NCBI GenBank assembly: GCA_026413225.1
Contig: CM048591.1
Location: 69,094,052 to 69,158,051 of the forward strand
Reading direction: 5' to 3'
DNA length: 64,000 nt
DNA from: Otis tarda
Lineage: Eukaryota; Chordata; Aves; Otidiformes; Otididae
Shown here: positions 35,999 through 48,301 of the stretch, one piece after another
Layout: each line of letters starts with the position of its first letter
Position numbering within the stretch: the first letter of the stretch is position 1
Translations under genes and position numbers: made by a program
Notes under the pieces: generated by a model
What the model was told of the DNA's origin: nothing
Seen by the model: only the letters and a program-made list of their open reading frames with translations
Databases searched by the model: none

Positions 35999-37061
35999 GT
36001 TGGCAGGATGCCTGTCTGTGTCTCACATCAAATATTTTTCAAATGTAAGTTCTTCAGGGATTGGTCTGCCGTAACCTGCATGCTTCTGTGCTCATTGGCT
36101 TTGGCCATTTCATTGTACTACAAATGTGAAGTTTTTAACATTTTCCTTCAGTAGTTCCTTCTGATAGCATAAAACTTGGTTGTTCCTGGTGGTATAAACC
36201 ATTGTCAGAAGCACCTATCTCTGGTCTGATTCTTTCGAAACTGTTTTATTAAAGTGTTTTGATGATGTCAATGTGCTGGCCAGAACCTTGTGCCAATTAA
36301 TTAAGAATTTAATTTAAGAATTAAATGAGGATATCGGAGAAAGTTTTTAACTTTAGTTACTAGGAGGCAGTTTAAGCAGCTTTATTCAGCTAATGTCAGT
36401 TAGTTTGTTTATTTATAGCACGAAGGGGGGGGGGGGACAGAAGGAAACTTTTGAGCACACAAGTGTCTAAAGCAAATAAATCCTGAGAAGCTGCACGTCA
36501 TCTAAACTGCCTTTTAAAATATCACAATTTGATGATGAACCCAGAGCAGCTCCTTGGGGTTACGGAGGCATGCTGGTATCTGTTATGAAAAAGGGAATTG
36601 GAAGCACAACTTGGCACACATCACAAATGCACAGCTCAACGGTGCTACAGCACTTGGGGCGGGGGCAGAGTCTGAAACAGCTTTGGAAGAGAGCAGTTAT
36701 ATAGAAATTATGAAGAATGAACTGGAGATACCTGTGCACTTAATACTGGAATAGTAGGACAGCAGGACTCCATGGATAACATTGTATTTTCTTTTAAATC
36801 ACGTAGTCTTAAAAGCTTGCAAGGCAGGACTGTTGTAGAATGTATACGGAGACAATGACTTGGAGAGATAAACGTAGACTGACTACCAGTGCCATTCATC
36901 TTCTGGGTGAGGTTAAGAGCACCAAAAGCAGTCTGTCTAAGGAAGCTCCATTTCACCCAAGACATCTAACAGCCATTATTTATGGAAGTATTTTCAAATA
37001 CTTCAGTTTTGTTTAAATATGTTGTTAATCTTGAAGTAATGAACAAGATTCCTTGTCCTTT
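35999..37061. other. Non-coding DNA, no recognised feature
   Basis: Unique-looking DNA between an LTR and a CR1. A 66-codon plus-strand frame at 36554-36754 looks mildly protein-like but has no convincing splice sites. Confidence 0.5.
36425..36435. repeat. Poly-G run
   Basis: Eleven G in a row, the longest plus-strand G run noticed in the window. Confidence 0.9.
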
Positions 37062-38115
37062 TAGATAAGAAATTGGCTGGATGGTCGCACTCAGAGAGTG
37101 GTGGTGAATGGTTCAATGTCCGGGTAGAGACCAGTGACGAGTGGTGTTCCTCAGGGGTCCATGTTGGGCCCGGCCCTGTTTAACATCTTTGTTGGAGACA
37201 TGGACAGTGGGATAGAGTGCACCCTCAGCAAGTTCTTTGACTACACCAAGCTGTGTGGTGCCATTGACACGCTGGAGGGAAGGGATGCCATCCAGAGGGA
37301 CCTGGACAGGCTAAAGAGGTGGGCCTGTCCAAACTTCATGAAGTTCAGTAAGGTCAAGTGCAAGGTGCTGCACATGGGTCGGGGCAATCGCAGGCACAAA
37401 TACAGGCTGGGCGGAGAATGGATTGAGAGCAGCCTTGAGGAGAGGGACTTGGAAGTGATGGTAGATGAGAAGTTTAACATGAGCAGGCAATGCGCCCTTG
37501 CATCCCAGAAGGCCAACCGCATCCTGGGCTGCATCAAGAGGAGCATGGCCAGCAGGTCGAGGGAGGTGATTCTCCCCCTCTACTCTGCCCTGGTGAGACC
37601 CCACCTGGAGTACTGTGTCCAGTTCTGGAGTTCCCAACATGAGAAGGACGTGGACCTGTTGGAAAGGGTCCAGAGGAAGGCCACAGAGATGATCAGAGGG
37701 CTGGAGCATCTCCCTGATGAGGACAGGCTGAAAGAGTTGGGGCTGTTCAGCCTAGAGAAGAGGAGGCTCTCGGGAAACCTTATAGCGGCCTTCCAGTACC
37801 TAAAAGAAAGGGAAAGGGAAAGACAGGGAGAAGGTCTTCAGCAGGGCCTATTGTGATAGGACGAGGGGTAATGGTTTTAAAATAGAGGGAGGTAGATTCA
37901 GATTAGATATTAGGAAAAAAAAAATGTTTACAATGAGGGTGGTGGAACACTGGAACAGGTTTCCCAGAGAGGCGGTAGATGCCTCATCCCTGGAAACATT
38001 CAACATACAGCCCCCCCAGGTAGGACGGGGCTCTGAGCAACCTGATCTGGTTGGAGATGTCCCTGCTCCTTGCAGGTCCCTTCCAACTCAAACCATTCTA
38101 TGATTCTATGATTCT
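37062..38115 (+). mobile_element. CR1 LINE, reverse-transcriptase 3' half, plus strand
   Basis: Homology starts abruptly within ORF2 ([14 protein letters not shown]) and runs to the attctatgattctatg tail. The open stretch 37134-37856 carries [20 protein letters not shown], then the catalytic box altered from FADD to FFDY, then [11 protein letters not shown] and the conserved [20 protein letters not shown]. Loss of the second catalytic Asp would kill polymerase activity. Frame is lost after about 37856, where a purine-rich gaaaggga stretch lies. The 3' UTR lacks the usual ggttggactagatgacc block, so there is a local deletion of about 28 bp. It shares subfamily features with the copy at 51085-52513 and is older than it. 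Confidence 0.93.
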
Positions 38116-39632
38116 GAAATTTACTTCTCTTTCCAGTATTCAATCACATTTCCAAATTACTGCTTATAACAGGAGCATGTATCTATACAAAAATATTTGT
38201 GTATTCCAGTCTTTAACTCTGTATGTGCAAGTGTATGTATTTAGGGAATTCAATTGTCATTAAAATAGCTCAAAATTGAAATTTGTCATTCATATTCAGA
38301 CCAAACTTGTGGTTAAATTTATTGTCTATCTACATAGTGCCAATTAATACAGATTTTTTTTTTTTGTGATGATTTGTGCAAGAGATGGGCATTCTCTTGC
38401 AAATTATTGACTCTTTTAGAGTGGCTTCCTTCTGTAAGAAAGCACTTTGTAGTGCTTTCATACTAAATCATGGGGAAAGAGAGTAATAAAAATATTAGTT
38501 TGACCTGTAGTTAGTTGCCTTTCTAGACAAGGCTTGCAAGCAGCAGTGACAAATAATGTGCATTTTCAGATATAAAGCATCATCATATGCAGGTAGTGAC
38601 ATGACAGTTTACATTGCGACATACTGAAGTTGGCTGTGTTGTTAGGGTCTGCAACCCAGAACTTTGGAATGGATTTTAGCTTGGTGACATTCGTAAGCTC
38701 AGTACTGACAATGATACGTGTTCATTTTATTGGTCTTCTGCTGAGCTTTAGGATTCACATACATCTTGTATATGTCATGTTTTCATGGTTTCTTATTTTT
38801 TCATTAATGATGATGGCAACTGTAGATTTAGGTTTAAGAACTCAAATACTTCGCAGAAAACGAGAATATCACCCTGTGTGCCTTTGCACTTCTTGCAGTA
38901 CCTTCTGGATGCCCCTTGAATGGCTAAAATTGTGTGTTTTAATTTGCACTATTAAATAATGTAGTACTGTTTTGTCAAAGTGACATTTAGCACTGCAAAA
39001 ACAGATGAATATGTCTTTAGACTGAAATAATAGTTTCCCTTTCTCCTCTGTTTCTAGCCTGTGACTTCTTACCTTACGTTGAACTGTAGAACGTTTAGTC
39101 CTCTGTTGTATATGCATGTTTATTATCGTAGATTTGTTATTTGGAAATTTACTACAAATATAAGCACCTGAAAATAAATCTTTTGCCAGTCTGGAAATGT
39201 GATGTGCAAAGGAAATGCTCTCCAGCCGCCAGATAAGGTCTGCAAAGTACCATTGAGATGTAAAATAATCTGTGGTTTGGGTCATCCTGAAAGCTCTTAT
39301 TGATATGAGATGAGTCTCGATGGAGAAGTCCTGCTACCACATGTTCATCTTACACCGATCGAGAGCAGGGGGATCGAGTCAGAGAGAAGACTGAAGCTGA
39401 GATATTTCCTATGCTGCTGAGGCTGAGAGTGTGAAAGAAGCTAATGCTTCATTAAGCTGCACTGATTAAAAAATTGCAGAGTTTGTTAGACCTACGATGC
39501 TCTGTTTACTGCTAATGGGACAAGTAAGCAGTTTATTAAGATAAAGGCAGTGCTCTTCAGAGGCAGATGTGAAAAGCTTTGTTTGTTGTGTATGTGGGGT
39601 TTTTTAAAGTGCAGTTTGCTGCTTTGCCATCC

Positions 39633-39663
<31 letters not shown>

Positions 39664-39934
39664 GCCGCTCTGTAACACAGCATTGTCGGAGAAACAACTG
39701 GAATGCAGAAATGCCTTTGAACTCAGGATGGATTTGTTTTTGCTTCCCAGGCAGTCAGCATCAGTGTTTTTAACAAAAGGGAGGAGGCTGATTACCACAA
39801 GGTTTCCTGTTCATGTGGATAAGGAGCTTTCGTAGAGAAACAGGAAAACAGAAATTCTCACAAATAATCAGTGTTCTGCTGCGTTTTGTGACATTCTGTA
39901 CCAAGTGTAAATGAAGCAGAAATAAGCATCTGCG
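38116..39934. other. Non-coding DNA with a poly-A run
   Basis: AT-rich. A 28-base A run lies at 39633-39660. A 138-codon minus-strand frame at 38869-39285 is within chance length for AT-rich DNA and looks unrelated to any family that I know. Confidence 0.5.
39633..39660. repeat. 28-base poly-A run
   Basis: Uninterrupted A. No retrocopy body is recognisable upstream of it. Confidence 0.9.
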
Positions 39935-40410
39935 GAATACGGAGGGCTGTGCAGCAGGTACTGAGAGAAAACGGCCAGAACCGCCGAATTGTGCCAAGTG
40001 CCTCTCCGTTACTGTCCTTAACGCGCTTGAAGGTGCTTGGTGAGAGACGTGTCGGTGGGTGTCCGTGCTGGTCCCGCCGGGGGATGCAGGACGGCCTGAG
40101 GTCTGCAGATGAAGGAGAAGGAGGGGGTAGAGTGGGAGGAGATCTTCCTCCTCTTTGAGGAAGGCAACTTGACTGCCGGGTGGGGGGAGCAGGGCACTTA
40201 CTCAGGGTGCACTTGGAGGACCAGTTGCTGGGCTGGCCCCTCCTCTCTCCCGGGACGTTTAGCGCTCGCCCCTTCCTCTCCCAAGCAGGCTCCGAGATAG
40301 GCGCACAGGCTCCGCAAACAGCAAGGCTTTCCGGAGGAAGCACGCAGCTGCTCAAACAGCTCCCGGTTGCGCGCAGGATTTTGCCTGGGGAGGATTTTCG
40401 GGGCGAGCAG

Positions 40411-40482
40411 TCTCTCCCCCCGCTCCCCTCCCCTCCTCTTCTCTCCCTCCCTCCCCCCCTCTTCCCTCCCTCCCCCCCCCCC
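40411..40482. repeat. Polypyrimidine/polypurine tract in the CpG island
   Basis: About 70 bases of C and T broken by a single G. It could form triplex (H-DNA), and its complement is G-rich and could form quadruplexes. Confidence 0.8.
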
Positions 40483-40500
40483 GCCGCCCAGAGGCGGCGG
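40481..40500. repeat. GC-rich hairpin
   Basis: ccgccgc at 40481-40487 pairs with gcggcgg at 40494-40500 around a 6-base loop. Confidence 0.8.
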
Positions 40501-40585
40501 GCCCTCGCCTTACAGCCGCGGGGAGGGGGCGGCCGGACACCCGTGGGCAGGGGCACCCCTCGGCCTGAAGAAACGCTCTGTGCGT

Positions 40586-40596
40586 CCTGGGTGAGT
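40586..40596 (+). other. Candidate splice donor, exon 1 end
   Basis: cctgg followed by gtgagt is a near-consensus 5' splice site at 40590/40591 inside the CpG island. It would end a non-coding first exon if a plus-strand transcript starts upstream. Confidence 0.35.
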
Positions 40597-40820
40597 TTAT
40601 TGTTTTTTTTTTCTAAAAGCCGGGCGGAGCGGTCGTTGTCTCCTGCCGCAGCTCTGTGGACTCGAGGGCAGAAGGCATCTTTAGTTCCACCAGTTTGTGC
40701 CCCGCGCCAGTGTCCCCCACTCCCCCACCCCCTTGCCATTTGTGTTTTGGCGAGTAGTCGTGTGCCGGGACAGCCCGAACAGCGGCCGCGCGTCCCGGCA
40801 GCGGTGCTGAGCGTGAGAGA

Positions 40821-40831
40821 CCCAGGTAAGG
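40821..40831 (+). other. Candidate splice donor, alternative exon 1 end
   Basis: cccag followed by gtaagg at 40825/40826 is a stronger donor than the one at 40591. It could end an alternative first exon. Confidence 0.4.
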
Positions 40832-41059
40832 CAGCAGGAGAGCAGGTGGCCGGACGCGGTTTTTATTCTCTCCCACCGCAGTTTGCCATTTTCTGCCACG
40901 AAAGCTTTTTTTCCCCTGTTTTATAACGGACAGGTACCCGGGGGGACCGCGGACAGGTGCGAGCAAAACATAACTTTTTAAAAAATCTTCGTTTTCACAT
41001 AAGCGTGTTGGGCTTTGGATAGTAAAGTTCCCGTTCTGCGTGTTTAACCTCTGCATGAT

Positions 41060-41071
41060 CTTACCTGGGAG
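41060..41071 (-). other. Candidate minus-strand splice donor
   Basis: The plus strand reads cttacctggga, which on the minus strand is cccag followed by gtaag. It would suit a first exon of a transcript leaving the CpG island leftward only if transcription starts to its right, so its role is uncertain. Confidence 0.25.
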
Positions 41072-42960
41072 GAGCAGCAGCTTAAGGCATAACTCTGGGG
41101 GTTTTTTCTGCGCTGTGAGTGCCTTTATGTTTATATGAACATGCGAGTATTTACCTCATTGAGTATCTCAGAAAGGATTTGGAGCAGGCCCTGTGTCTCA
41201 GTTGTGCGCTGAGATTGCTGGCCTGTGTTTGGGAGGTGGGTGTAGGTTAGACGGAGAGGCGGTGCTGGTGATGCTGGGTGGTGATTAAGCGGCCTGGATA
41301 TAAAGATTTCAGATGTGAGATACTGGAATGGGAGCTCCAGCAAGAGAACAGTAGGAGACTACATATTGGACCTACAGGTCAGATGAATTATGTGACTGAG
41401 CTGACCATTGAAACGTCAAAAATTAGAACAAATTAAAAATTAAAATGGTTTAATCAGTGAAGGATCTAGAGACTTACAGGGAAAATTTGTACTCTTGAAA
41501 AATAAACCAAACCAAACCTTATGTCATAGTAAACCTGTAATTTCCTTTGATCTGAACACTTCTCCATACCTTTTAATTACCTCCATCCCCGCAACTAATA
41601 CAGGAGAAACAATTAACAAGCTTGTTTTATATAAAATATTCAGATTTTTTTTTTGCAGCAGTTATGTAGTGGAAATAAATACAGCATAATGAAGTCCTTA
41701 ATTAAAAATGTCTCTTTTTAAAAGTATTTAACAAATTTTACCTGCACCTGTGTTGAAGTACAGCATTTTAAAATGACTTTTTACCAAATTTTACCTGGGT
41801 ATAAAGAATTTATACCATTTTATTTTGATTGGCATTGTACTTGTGTTGGAACTGGAAACATAACACAGGTCAGCTGCAAGAAAAGACCTGTTTTCAGTTT
41901 TTGATTCACGTCAGTAAATTCATTGTAATGTCAAATACACATTGGTTGTAAATGATGTTTTAACGTGAACCTGCCTGGCAGTACAGAAGAGCTAGAGACA
42001 GATAAAAAATACAAGACAATACTTAATTACAATAATCATTAGCATTTAGACCACACATCTGAATACACTGTATTTGAGGGCAACTTAATTTCAGTGCATT
42101 CTTATGTAGAGTGTAAGCTCTTTTGGACCAGAATACATAGGTGTTTTCTGTCTGTGGCAGGGCCTACGCAAAATGATCTGTTGCAACAGATAATGGCAAT
42201 AAAGTTTTCTGATAAAAAGCATACAATTTTTTTTTTTCAATAAGCATTTCCCCTTTAATCTCAGCTATTGTATAGCAGCTATTGTTACAGGCTTAACCTG
42301 CTTCCACATCATTGCATACATTCAGTTCTTCTACTAGAAGACAAAGCATACCTCACCAGTCAGCTCTTATGCGTGCTCGTACAGGTAAGCTCCGACAGCC
42401 TGGGGCTTTAATGTGTTTGCTGTATTTTCATCTTATGAGAAAGGGCACAAATGTCAGTGGCGAAGACTCCTGGAACCCTCTCGAGTTTAGTGCTGCTGTG
42501 ACAGCCACAGAGCTCATGAGAACTGGAGCAGGTGTAGGAAGGGGAGGAATTGTGCACGATTTGCTCAAACAAGAAAAGTTCTTGCTACCAAGTCCACAGT
42601 AAAGAAAATAGAAAACGGCAGTCCATTTCATTCTTTCCTTCCATCACTGTTTTAAAAGTAATGAACGTGCCTATGCTATATCCAGGATTACTTCTAAACC
42701 TCAGTTTTTCTCTTTGAGTTGGCCAGCACTTCTGAAGAATGCTGCGAACACTATCTCTGCTTTGTTAAATAGTTGTTACTTGCCTTGGGAGGCTGAGACA
42801 AGGCAGAAAGGATTTGTGGTACAGGATCCTCTTTTCCTTTTACTTCCCTGTGGCTTAACTACTTTCCTGTTGTTGAGGAAGTTGGGAGGGAGCTGTGTTC
42901 CAAAACGTGCTCTTGGGAATCCAAAAAATCTTTTCTTTTCCAAAGATATCCATGCTTTCT

Positions 42961-42983
42961 CCCCCCCCGCCTCCCCCCCCCCC
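42961..42983. repeat. Poly-C tract
   Basis: C-run broken once by g and once by t. The complement is G-rich and could form a quadruplex. Confidence 0.85.
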
Positions 42984-45953
42984 GGCTGGTTTTCAAGTCT
43001 GAAGGCTTTTTAGCAGTCACAGTAAGAGAAGGATGTACAGCAGCCTTCCCTTTTGCTGTACGTTTCTTTGGCATCATCTAAGTAACATGGCAAACAACTC
43101 TTGGTTTTTTTTTTGCCTAGCTTACTGCTTTGCGGTTGCAGGCTTTTCAAAGTGTCTGACCTTGTTTGTTTTCTTTTTTCCACTTCCTTTTGGTTGTCCT
43201 TGGGCTGGTTTACATTAGCGCTGTATCCATCCTATATGAATCAGTGTACACCAAAACTTCACACCTAGAGAGGAAGCCACTGCCTGTTGTTTTTGCTATG
43301 TTCCTTTTCCTCCTGTTAAAGGAGAGTCTTTCCAAACTTTGAGAATGAGAGGTATGATGGATACAGTGCCCTTTACTGCTCTGGACTTAAAGAAGTCACC
43401 TTCACCGTTTACCACTCTGTTATTAAGTCAGTTCTCCACCTTGCGTCAGCAGCATCGAAAGTTCAAATGCATTATTCACTTCCTTCATTGCTATCACAAG
43501 GGCAGCTGTTCCATAGACAGGACTCAGATGTTTTTCTTTTTACCAGTACATTGTCTAATCCTGCTCGATATTAGAAGATGATGTGGTACAGATTAGCTCA
43601 GCCCAAATATAGTAAGGAATAAGGAATCATTGTAATCTTCCGTGCAGAGTATTTCAGTAACTATGCAAATTTTACTGTCCTTGTTTCCTCTGAAACACAG
43701 GATTTTGATCAGTGCTAAAGAGAACACCTCAGATAGGTGGCTTTTCCAATCCAGTGTGGTAAATCCTCTATTTTCAGTCAAAATATGCACATTATTGTTG
43801 CTTTTAGAGACCTCCCTTCCTGTCCCTTTGTCATTGTGTAACACTAGAGCAAAGTGAACAGTGAGACCTAGTCTGTGTGGTGTAAATGTTCAGCCACATC
43901 CATGGGCCTTCTGCATTCTTCCTCTTCCTTGTTTGAGCTTATTGCATGCTATACGTGTCCCAGTGTCACTGGGATACTTGTCTGTGCCTGGAGAGGAAGG
44001 AGTGCACATCTCAACGCTCTTGCTTGTTCACATCCTGTCTCTGACTGTCTTCTATTATCACTCCCAGCCCAGTTTTTCATGCAGTCTGTCACTCAGAGAG
44101 GGGATAAATTTCGCCTTGCTATGGGCAGGATGCTCTGGGAGGCATAAGCAAGCGTCTAGAAGCCGAGATCACCAACCGGAAGCAGACTTGCTTGTTCCTC
44201 TCTAGGGTTGCCATTCTACTTTTCAGAATTTGGTTACACTGTGTTTATTTTTACACCATTAATTTTCAGATTTCAGTTTGGGGAAATCTGTCATAGTCTG
44301 GCTTACCTGACAGCTTTTTTCCCTCCTCTGGGGGATGCCTTCAGTAATTCAAGAAACAGGCAAAAGAGAGCCTTTCCCCATGAAACTCAGTAAACACCTC
44401 AATAAAATACCTGTGAAGACAGAGTAAAAAAATTCACCACAGAGACAGCAGAGATGTTTTGAGGGATGGTACAGGCTAGGATGTGAAGACAATAGCATTT
44501 TTCTATGGTGTTTTAGGTATTCTGAGGGAATTATGGAAACAGTCAAGATGCCCAAAGCACAGAGCAAGTCTTGAAGGATAGAGAAGGGCACTGTAGAGGA
44601 AGAAATTACAAACTTCAGGAAGAATCTTGCTGTGGAACAAGCATAGTTAGCCTTTCTCTTTTGCTGATGAGTGTTGCCAAAAAGATGGTCCAAGCTTTCC
44701 CACTCCAAGGGAGATGGCAGTCAGGCAGGGAGAGAGGCCGTTGATACATTTCTTAGTGCTGTGGGCAGAAGACACAAGTAGGCAGTATGGTGTGTGACTG
44801 ACTCCAAACACAATGCAGGTAGGAAGTAGCAGCATAGATCTGTTGGAATGTATGATGGTGCAGGAACATGGTGAAGAGACGGTGATAACAAGGAACTCGG
44901 CTTAACCTGTGACCCCTTGAGTTTCCTAGTGACTCATGAGGGATGGTCATGAGGACTGAGAAAACAGGTGTTTCTTTGAAGTATCTCAGCTGAGAGAGTC
45001 TTGTTCTGTTCTGGAGAAGCCTTTCAAAAGGAGAAAGAGATCTTTGATCTTTATGCTGGGACTGGTTTCACTGGCTCATTCCATGCTCTTGACTAGGAAC
45101 CAAGGTTCATGGTCATAGAATCTCCTGGGCTTGCTTCCTAAGCAGGGTGTGCTTGGCTTCCTCTACGATTTGACAGTTAGCTTTGCTATAATTTTTGTCC
45201 ATTTTTTTCTTCCATTAGAGCTTCCATAAAAAACAGAGGTTTAATTAGTAAAGAACCTAGAAGAAGTTTTATGGCCATGGCTTTTTGTCAGTTTTTGCTC
45301 CAAAAGAAGGAATGTTTTTGGATGTGGTAAAAACTCATTTCAGATGAGTTTTGAATAACTACAATGCACATGACCCCTATGTGCTATACTCGTAAGTCAT
45401 TTTATGTTCTGGCCATTATGGAATAAGGAACAGATTGGTATTTGATGATTTTCCAAGTTGCTTCTCTTTGAAATTAGTTGTGCATTAGTCAGACCTGCAG
45501 AGGCAAACCTCATTCTCGCTGAGTTGGATTACAGCCAGCATGAAGGGAGCAAAGTCAGAATCACTCATTTAGAAGTGAATTCCCTCGTTTTTTAAAAGCT
45601 ATTTTTAGGCAATTGTTGAAGTTTCCTCCTCTGGCACAGAGTGGGTTTTTTCTGTGTTTCAGTGAGTTATATAACATCTCACTTAGGTTTTGCAAAGTTC
45701 ATTTTAACAGGCCAGATTAGCTCGTCTTTTCAGCTCTTAAATTGAGGTAGATTTTGAAAGAATACTGCTAGACTTAGTAAATTCCTGCTTCTACGTAGTC
45801 ACAGACAGTCTTTGTCATTGTTGTTGTGATCACATGCTGAAATGAAGTTAGTCTTTGGAGTGCATTTGGAATGAGGGAGATGATCAAGGCACTGTAAGTC
45901 ATAGGGAGCCTCTCTCCTGGGGACACACTGGGTCGCTCGGTGCTGCAGAGCAC

Positions 45954-46038
45954 TGTGGTGGGTTGACTCTCTCTGGCAGCTGAGCCACCAGCCAGCCGCT
46001 CACTCACTGCCCCGCAGGGGGATGGGGGAGAGAGTCAG
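45954..46038 (-). mobile_element. Possible LTR scrap
   Basis: tgtggtgggttgactctctc, then gccagccgctcactcactgc, then gggggatgggggagag resembles the outer end of an avian LTR in minus orientation, like the right end of the LTR at 27820 read in reverse. Similarity fades after about 85 bp, so only an end remains. It is an old fossil. Confidence 0.45.
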
Positions 46039-46580
46039 AAGCATGGGCGTTCTGAGGATGTCTTCTGTGACGAGCCAGAAGTAATGCCAACCCAAAGCAA
46101 GATTAGAAGAATGCCAGTCAAAACTATACGAGGCTGTCTTCTTAATGGATTTACGTACTTTCCTGCAGTGTTGCTCGTTTGTGACAACTATGACTCTTCC
46201 TAAGAATTCAGGCACAATTTTTTTATTCTTAGCAGAGATATATTTTAAGAGAAGCTACTAGCTTATGCACAAGAGGTAGTAGTAGTGATCTATTGGTATG
46301 AGTCTAGTTGTACTGGTAAGTTTTCTTTGTTCTAAATTTAATTTATAATTTTTTAAGGCTTTTAGGGAAAGAATAATTCTATACCTTCATTTTTTCTTGG
46401 GCTTTTTTTCCTTTTTTTTTGTTTTCAGATATACTTTAATGTTCTAAAGACAAGATTAAGAGGGCTAAATGCAGGGACAGTTTTTAAAGGTATCGTAGAA
46501 CACTAGCTGTGGCAAAGGACTTGGAGATTATTTGCTCGGCTGTTGCAGTTAGTGTAGGATTTCTCTCTATTCTCTTCCTA

Positions 46581-46614
46581 ACACTAGTGCTCAGTGTACT
46601 TTGTGTATATCTTT
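46581..46614 (+). repeat. 34-bp dispersed repeat, copy 1
   Basis: The core acactagtgctcagtgta is followed two bases later by ttgtgtatatcttt. It matches copy 2 at 48766 in 32 of 34 positions, in the same orientation. The family is unknown. Confidence 0.7.
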
Positions 46615-47692
46615 GTCTGCTACTATTGTGTGGTGTTTCAGAACCTTTTCCAGCTCCTCAAGATGTTTTACGTAATGGAAGCTGAAAAATGTCTCTTGGG
46701 AGATTGTTTGAATTGAACAAGATCATATAGTTATAAAAAAAATAATGATATACATCCCTTTCTTATTCTTCCCTATATAAATTGTTGTGGGCCAAAATGC
46801 ATTTCCTCATACTCTGGAATTAGCTGCTCATGGTCCTTGCCACTTACCCAGATTATGCATCTCAGTTTCACCTGCCTCACAGATGTACAACTCCATTGTG
46901 ATGATGATAGCAGTTGAAAGTAGGTAGATGGTCACACAAAGCAATCAGGTCAGTGGCTTTAAGCTTCTTATTTCCCTCAGTACACCAGTCATTGCTTAAT
47001 GTTCAGTTTCTCAGGACTGAATGGATTATTCTAGGTGGCTTCTTACCTGAGCTGCTCAGGCAAGAGCTGTCATCTTCTTGACTCCCGAACAAGACCCCTT
47101 TCATAAAGATGCGGTTCTTTCTCCTGCTGCTTCTCTTTTCCCTCTGTGCCTCCCTCAGGGCCCTCCTACATGTTAACTTGCTCTTAGTGTAATATGCCCT
47201 TGTCTTATGTTATCTGGCTTTCTTCCAAATTCACTCTAATTTCCAAAGCATCTTTGTGGTCTTTTGTATTGTTTCTCAGTTTTCACTGCTGTTTCCAGCA
47301 TCACCCTGTTTACTCACATTTGCAGATGTCATTAGTGCATTTTTGGTTCCTTTTATAGGTATTGAAGAAGTTAGATGAGATGGGACTTGCCAGTTAGTAC
47401 TTCTGTACCTTGTTTGCTTACTGTATTGTGGCATTGTTTATGTCCAAATATAAGTTAATTAAATTGGAAATTAAGTGTTCCTGAGACACTGGAGGTATCT
47501 ATTTAAATTGAATGTATTCTGTGGTTGCAACATCTAGGGCTTTTTTTGTTTCGGTATTTGACAGGGGTTCTTTTTTTCTGTTTTTATTTTTAATTAAGTA
47601 GTGGTGCCAGAATGAAGTGAAGCCACTTCCTGCTTTAGCCTTGTTGCGTTTCCATGAGGGTGCTTGGGAAGACGTTTTCATTATTACTTCAA

Positions 47693-47714
47693 TTTTTTTT
47701 TTTTTTTTTTTTTT
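47693..47714. repeat. Poly-T run
   Basis: Twenty-two T in a row. Confidence 0.9.
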
Positions 47715-47839
47715 GTTTTGCCTCTTAGCGGCTAGGCATTATTGGTGAAGCAGTTTAGCTAACAGATAAAAGCCATTGTGTTTTTAAATCCATTGCACCT
47801 TGTACTCTAGATCTGTTATTTTTTACACCCATTATGGCT

Positions 47840-48301
47840 ATGGGTCCGGTCTGGGGTCTGCCAGTACAATAAAGATGAGTCAGTCCAGTGGAGGGCAACC
47901 AAGATTATCAGGTGCTGGAGCATTTGCTGTGGGAGGAGAGGCTGAGGGATCTGGGCTTGTTCAGTCTGAAAAAAAGGATGGCTTCAGGTTGGTATAACAG
48001 AAGCTGCCTGTGCCTGCAGGGTGGTTATTGTGGAGAGGGGGTCAGGCTTTTTGCTGAGGTGCACAGGTGCGTAGACACTATGCATAAATTGAAATGGTCG
48101 TTAGCTGGATATATGGGAAAAAAATTCACTGTGAGGACGGTCAGGCAAGGGAACTGGTTACTCAAAGAGGCTGTGCAGTCTCCAGCCATGGAGATTTTCA
48201 AGACCCAACTGTACAAAAAGTTGTGAGCAACCTTCACTCCGCTGTGAGCAGGAGGTTGGGTTAGAGACCGACCACCCAATATGAATCATTCTGCAGTTCT
48301 G
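47840..48301 (+). mobile_element. CR1 LINE, old 3' end, plus strand
   Basis: Degenerate ORF2 C-terminus: ggagaggctgagggatctgg, then gtcaggcaagggaactggtt, then gagattttcaagacccaact. A worn 3' UTR follows (ggttgggttagagaccgacc, then atgaatcattctgcag). The copy starts near the block that usually reads tccagttctggggtcc. Many substitutions and indels show that it is an old, dead copy of a different subfamily from the one at 51085. Confidence 0.85.

Larger units (their letters stand above)
39935..40960. promoter_or_regulatory. CpG island, candidate host promoter
   Basis: Over about 1 kb the sequence changes from AT-rich to strongly GC-rich with many intact CpG dinucleotides (for example gccgcccagaggcggcgg and gacagcccgaacagcggccgcg). 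This is the only such block in the window outside repeats. It contains a GC box (gggggcggcc at 40525), a pyrimidine tract and a GC hairpin. No canonical TATA box stands out. Such islands usually mark vertebrate promoters and are often bidirectional. Good splice donors leave it on the plus strand (40591 and 40826) and on the minus strand (about 41060). The gene it serves was not identified. Confidence 0.65.
40961..45953. other. Non-coding DNA, no recognised gene
   Basis: AT-rich sequence that could be intron 1 of a transcript from the CpG island. A poly-C patch lies at 42961-42983. No transposon recognised. Confidence 0.5.

Noticed and set aside
38869-39285. Minus-strand open frame of 138 codons
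   Set aside because: No recognisable family and no splice support. A few frames of this length are expected by chance in 64 kb.
39858-40739. Minus-strand open frame of 293 codons over the CpG island
   Set aside because: GC-rich DNA lacks stop codons by composition. The translation is proline, arginine and glycine rich, has no domain, and overlaps an equally open plus-strand frame.
40180-40926. Plus-strand open frame of 248 codons over the CpG island
   Set aside because: Same compositional cause. It also reads through two good splice donors, which argues for non-coding first exons rather than a coding block.
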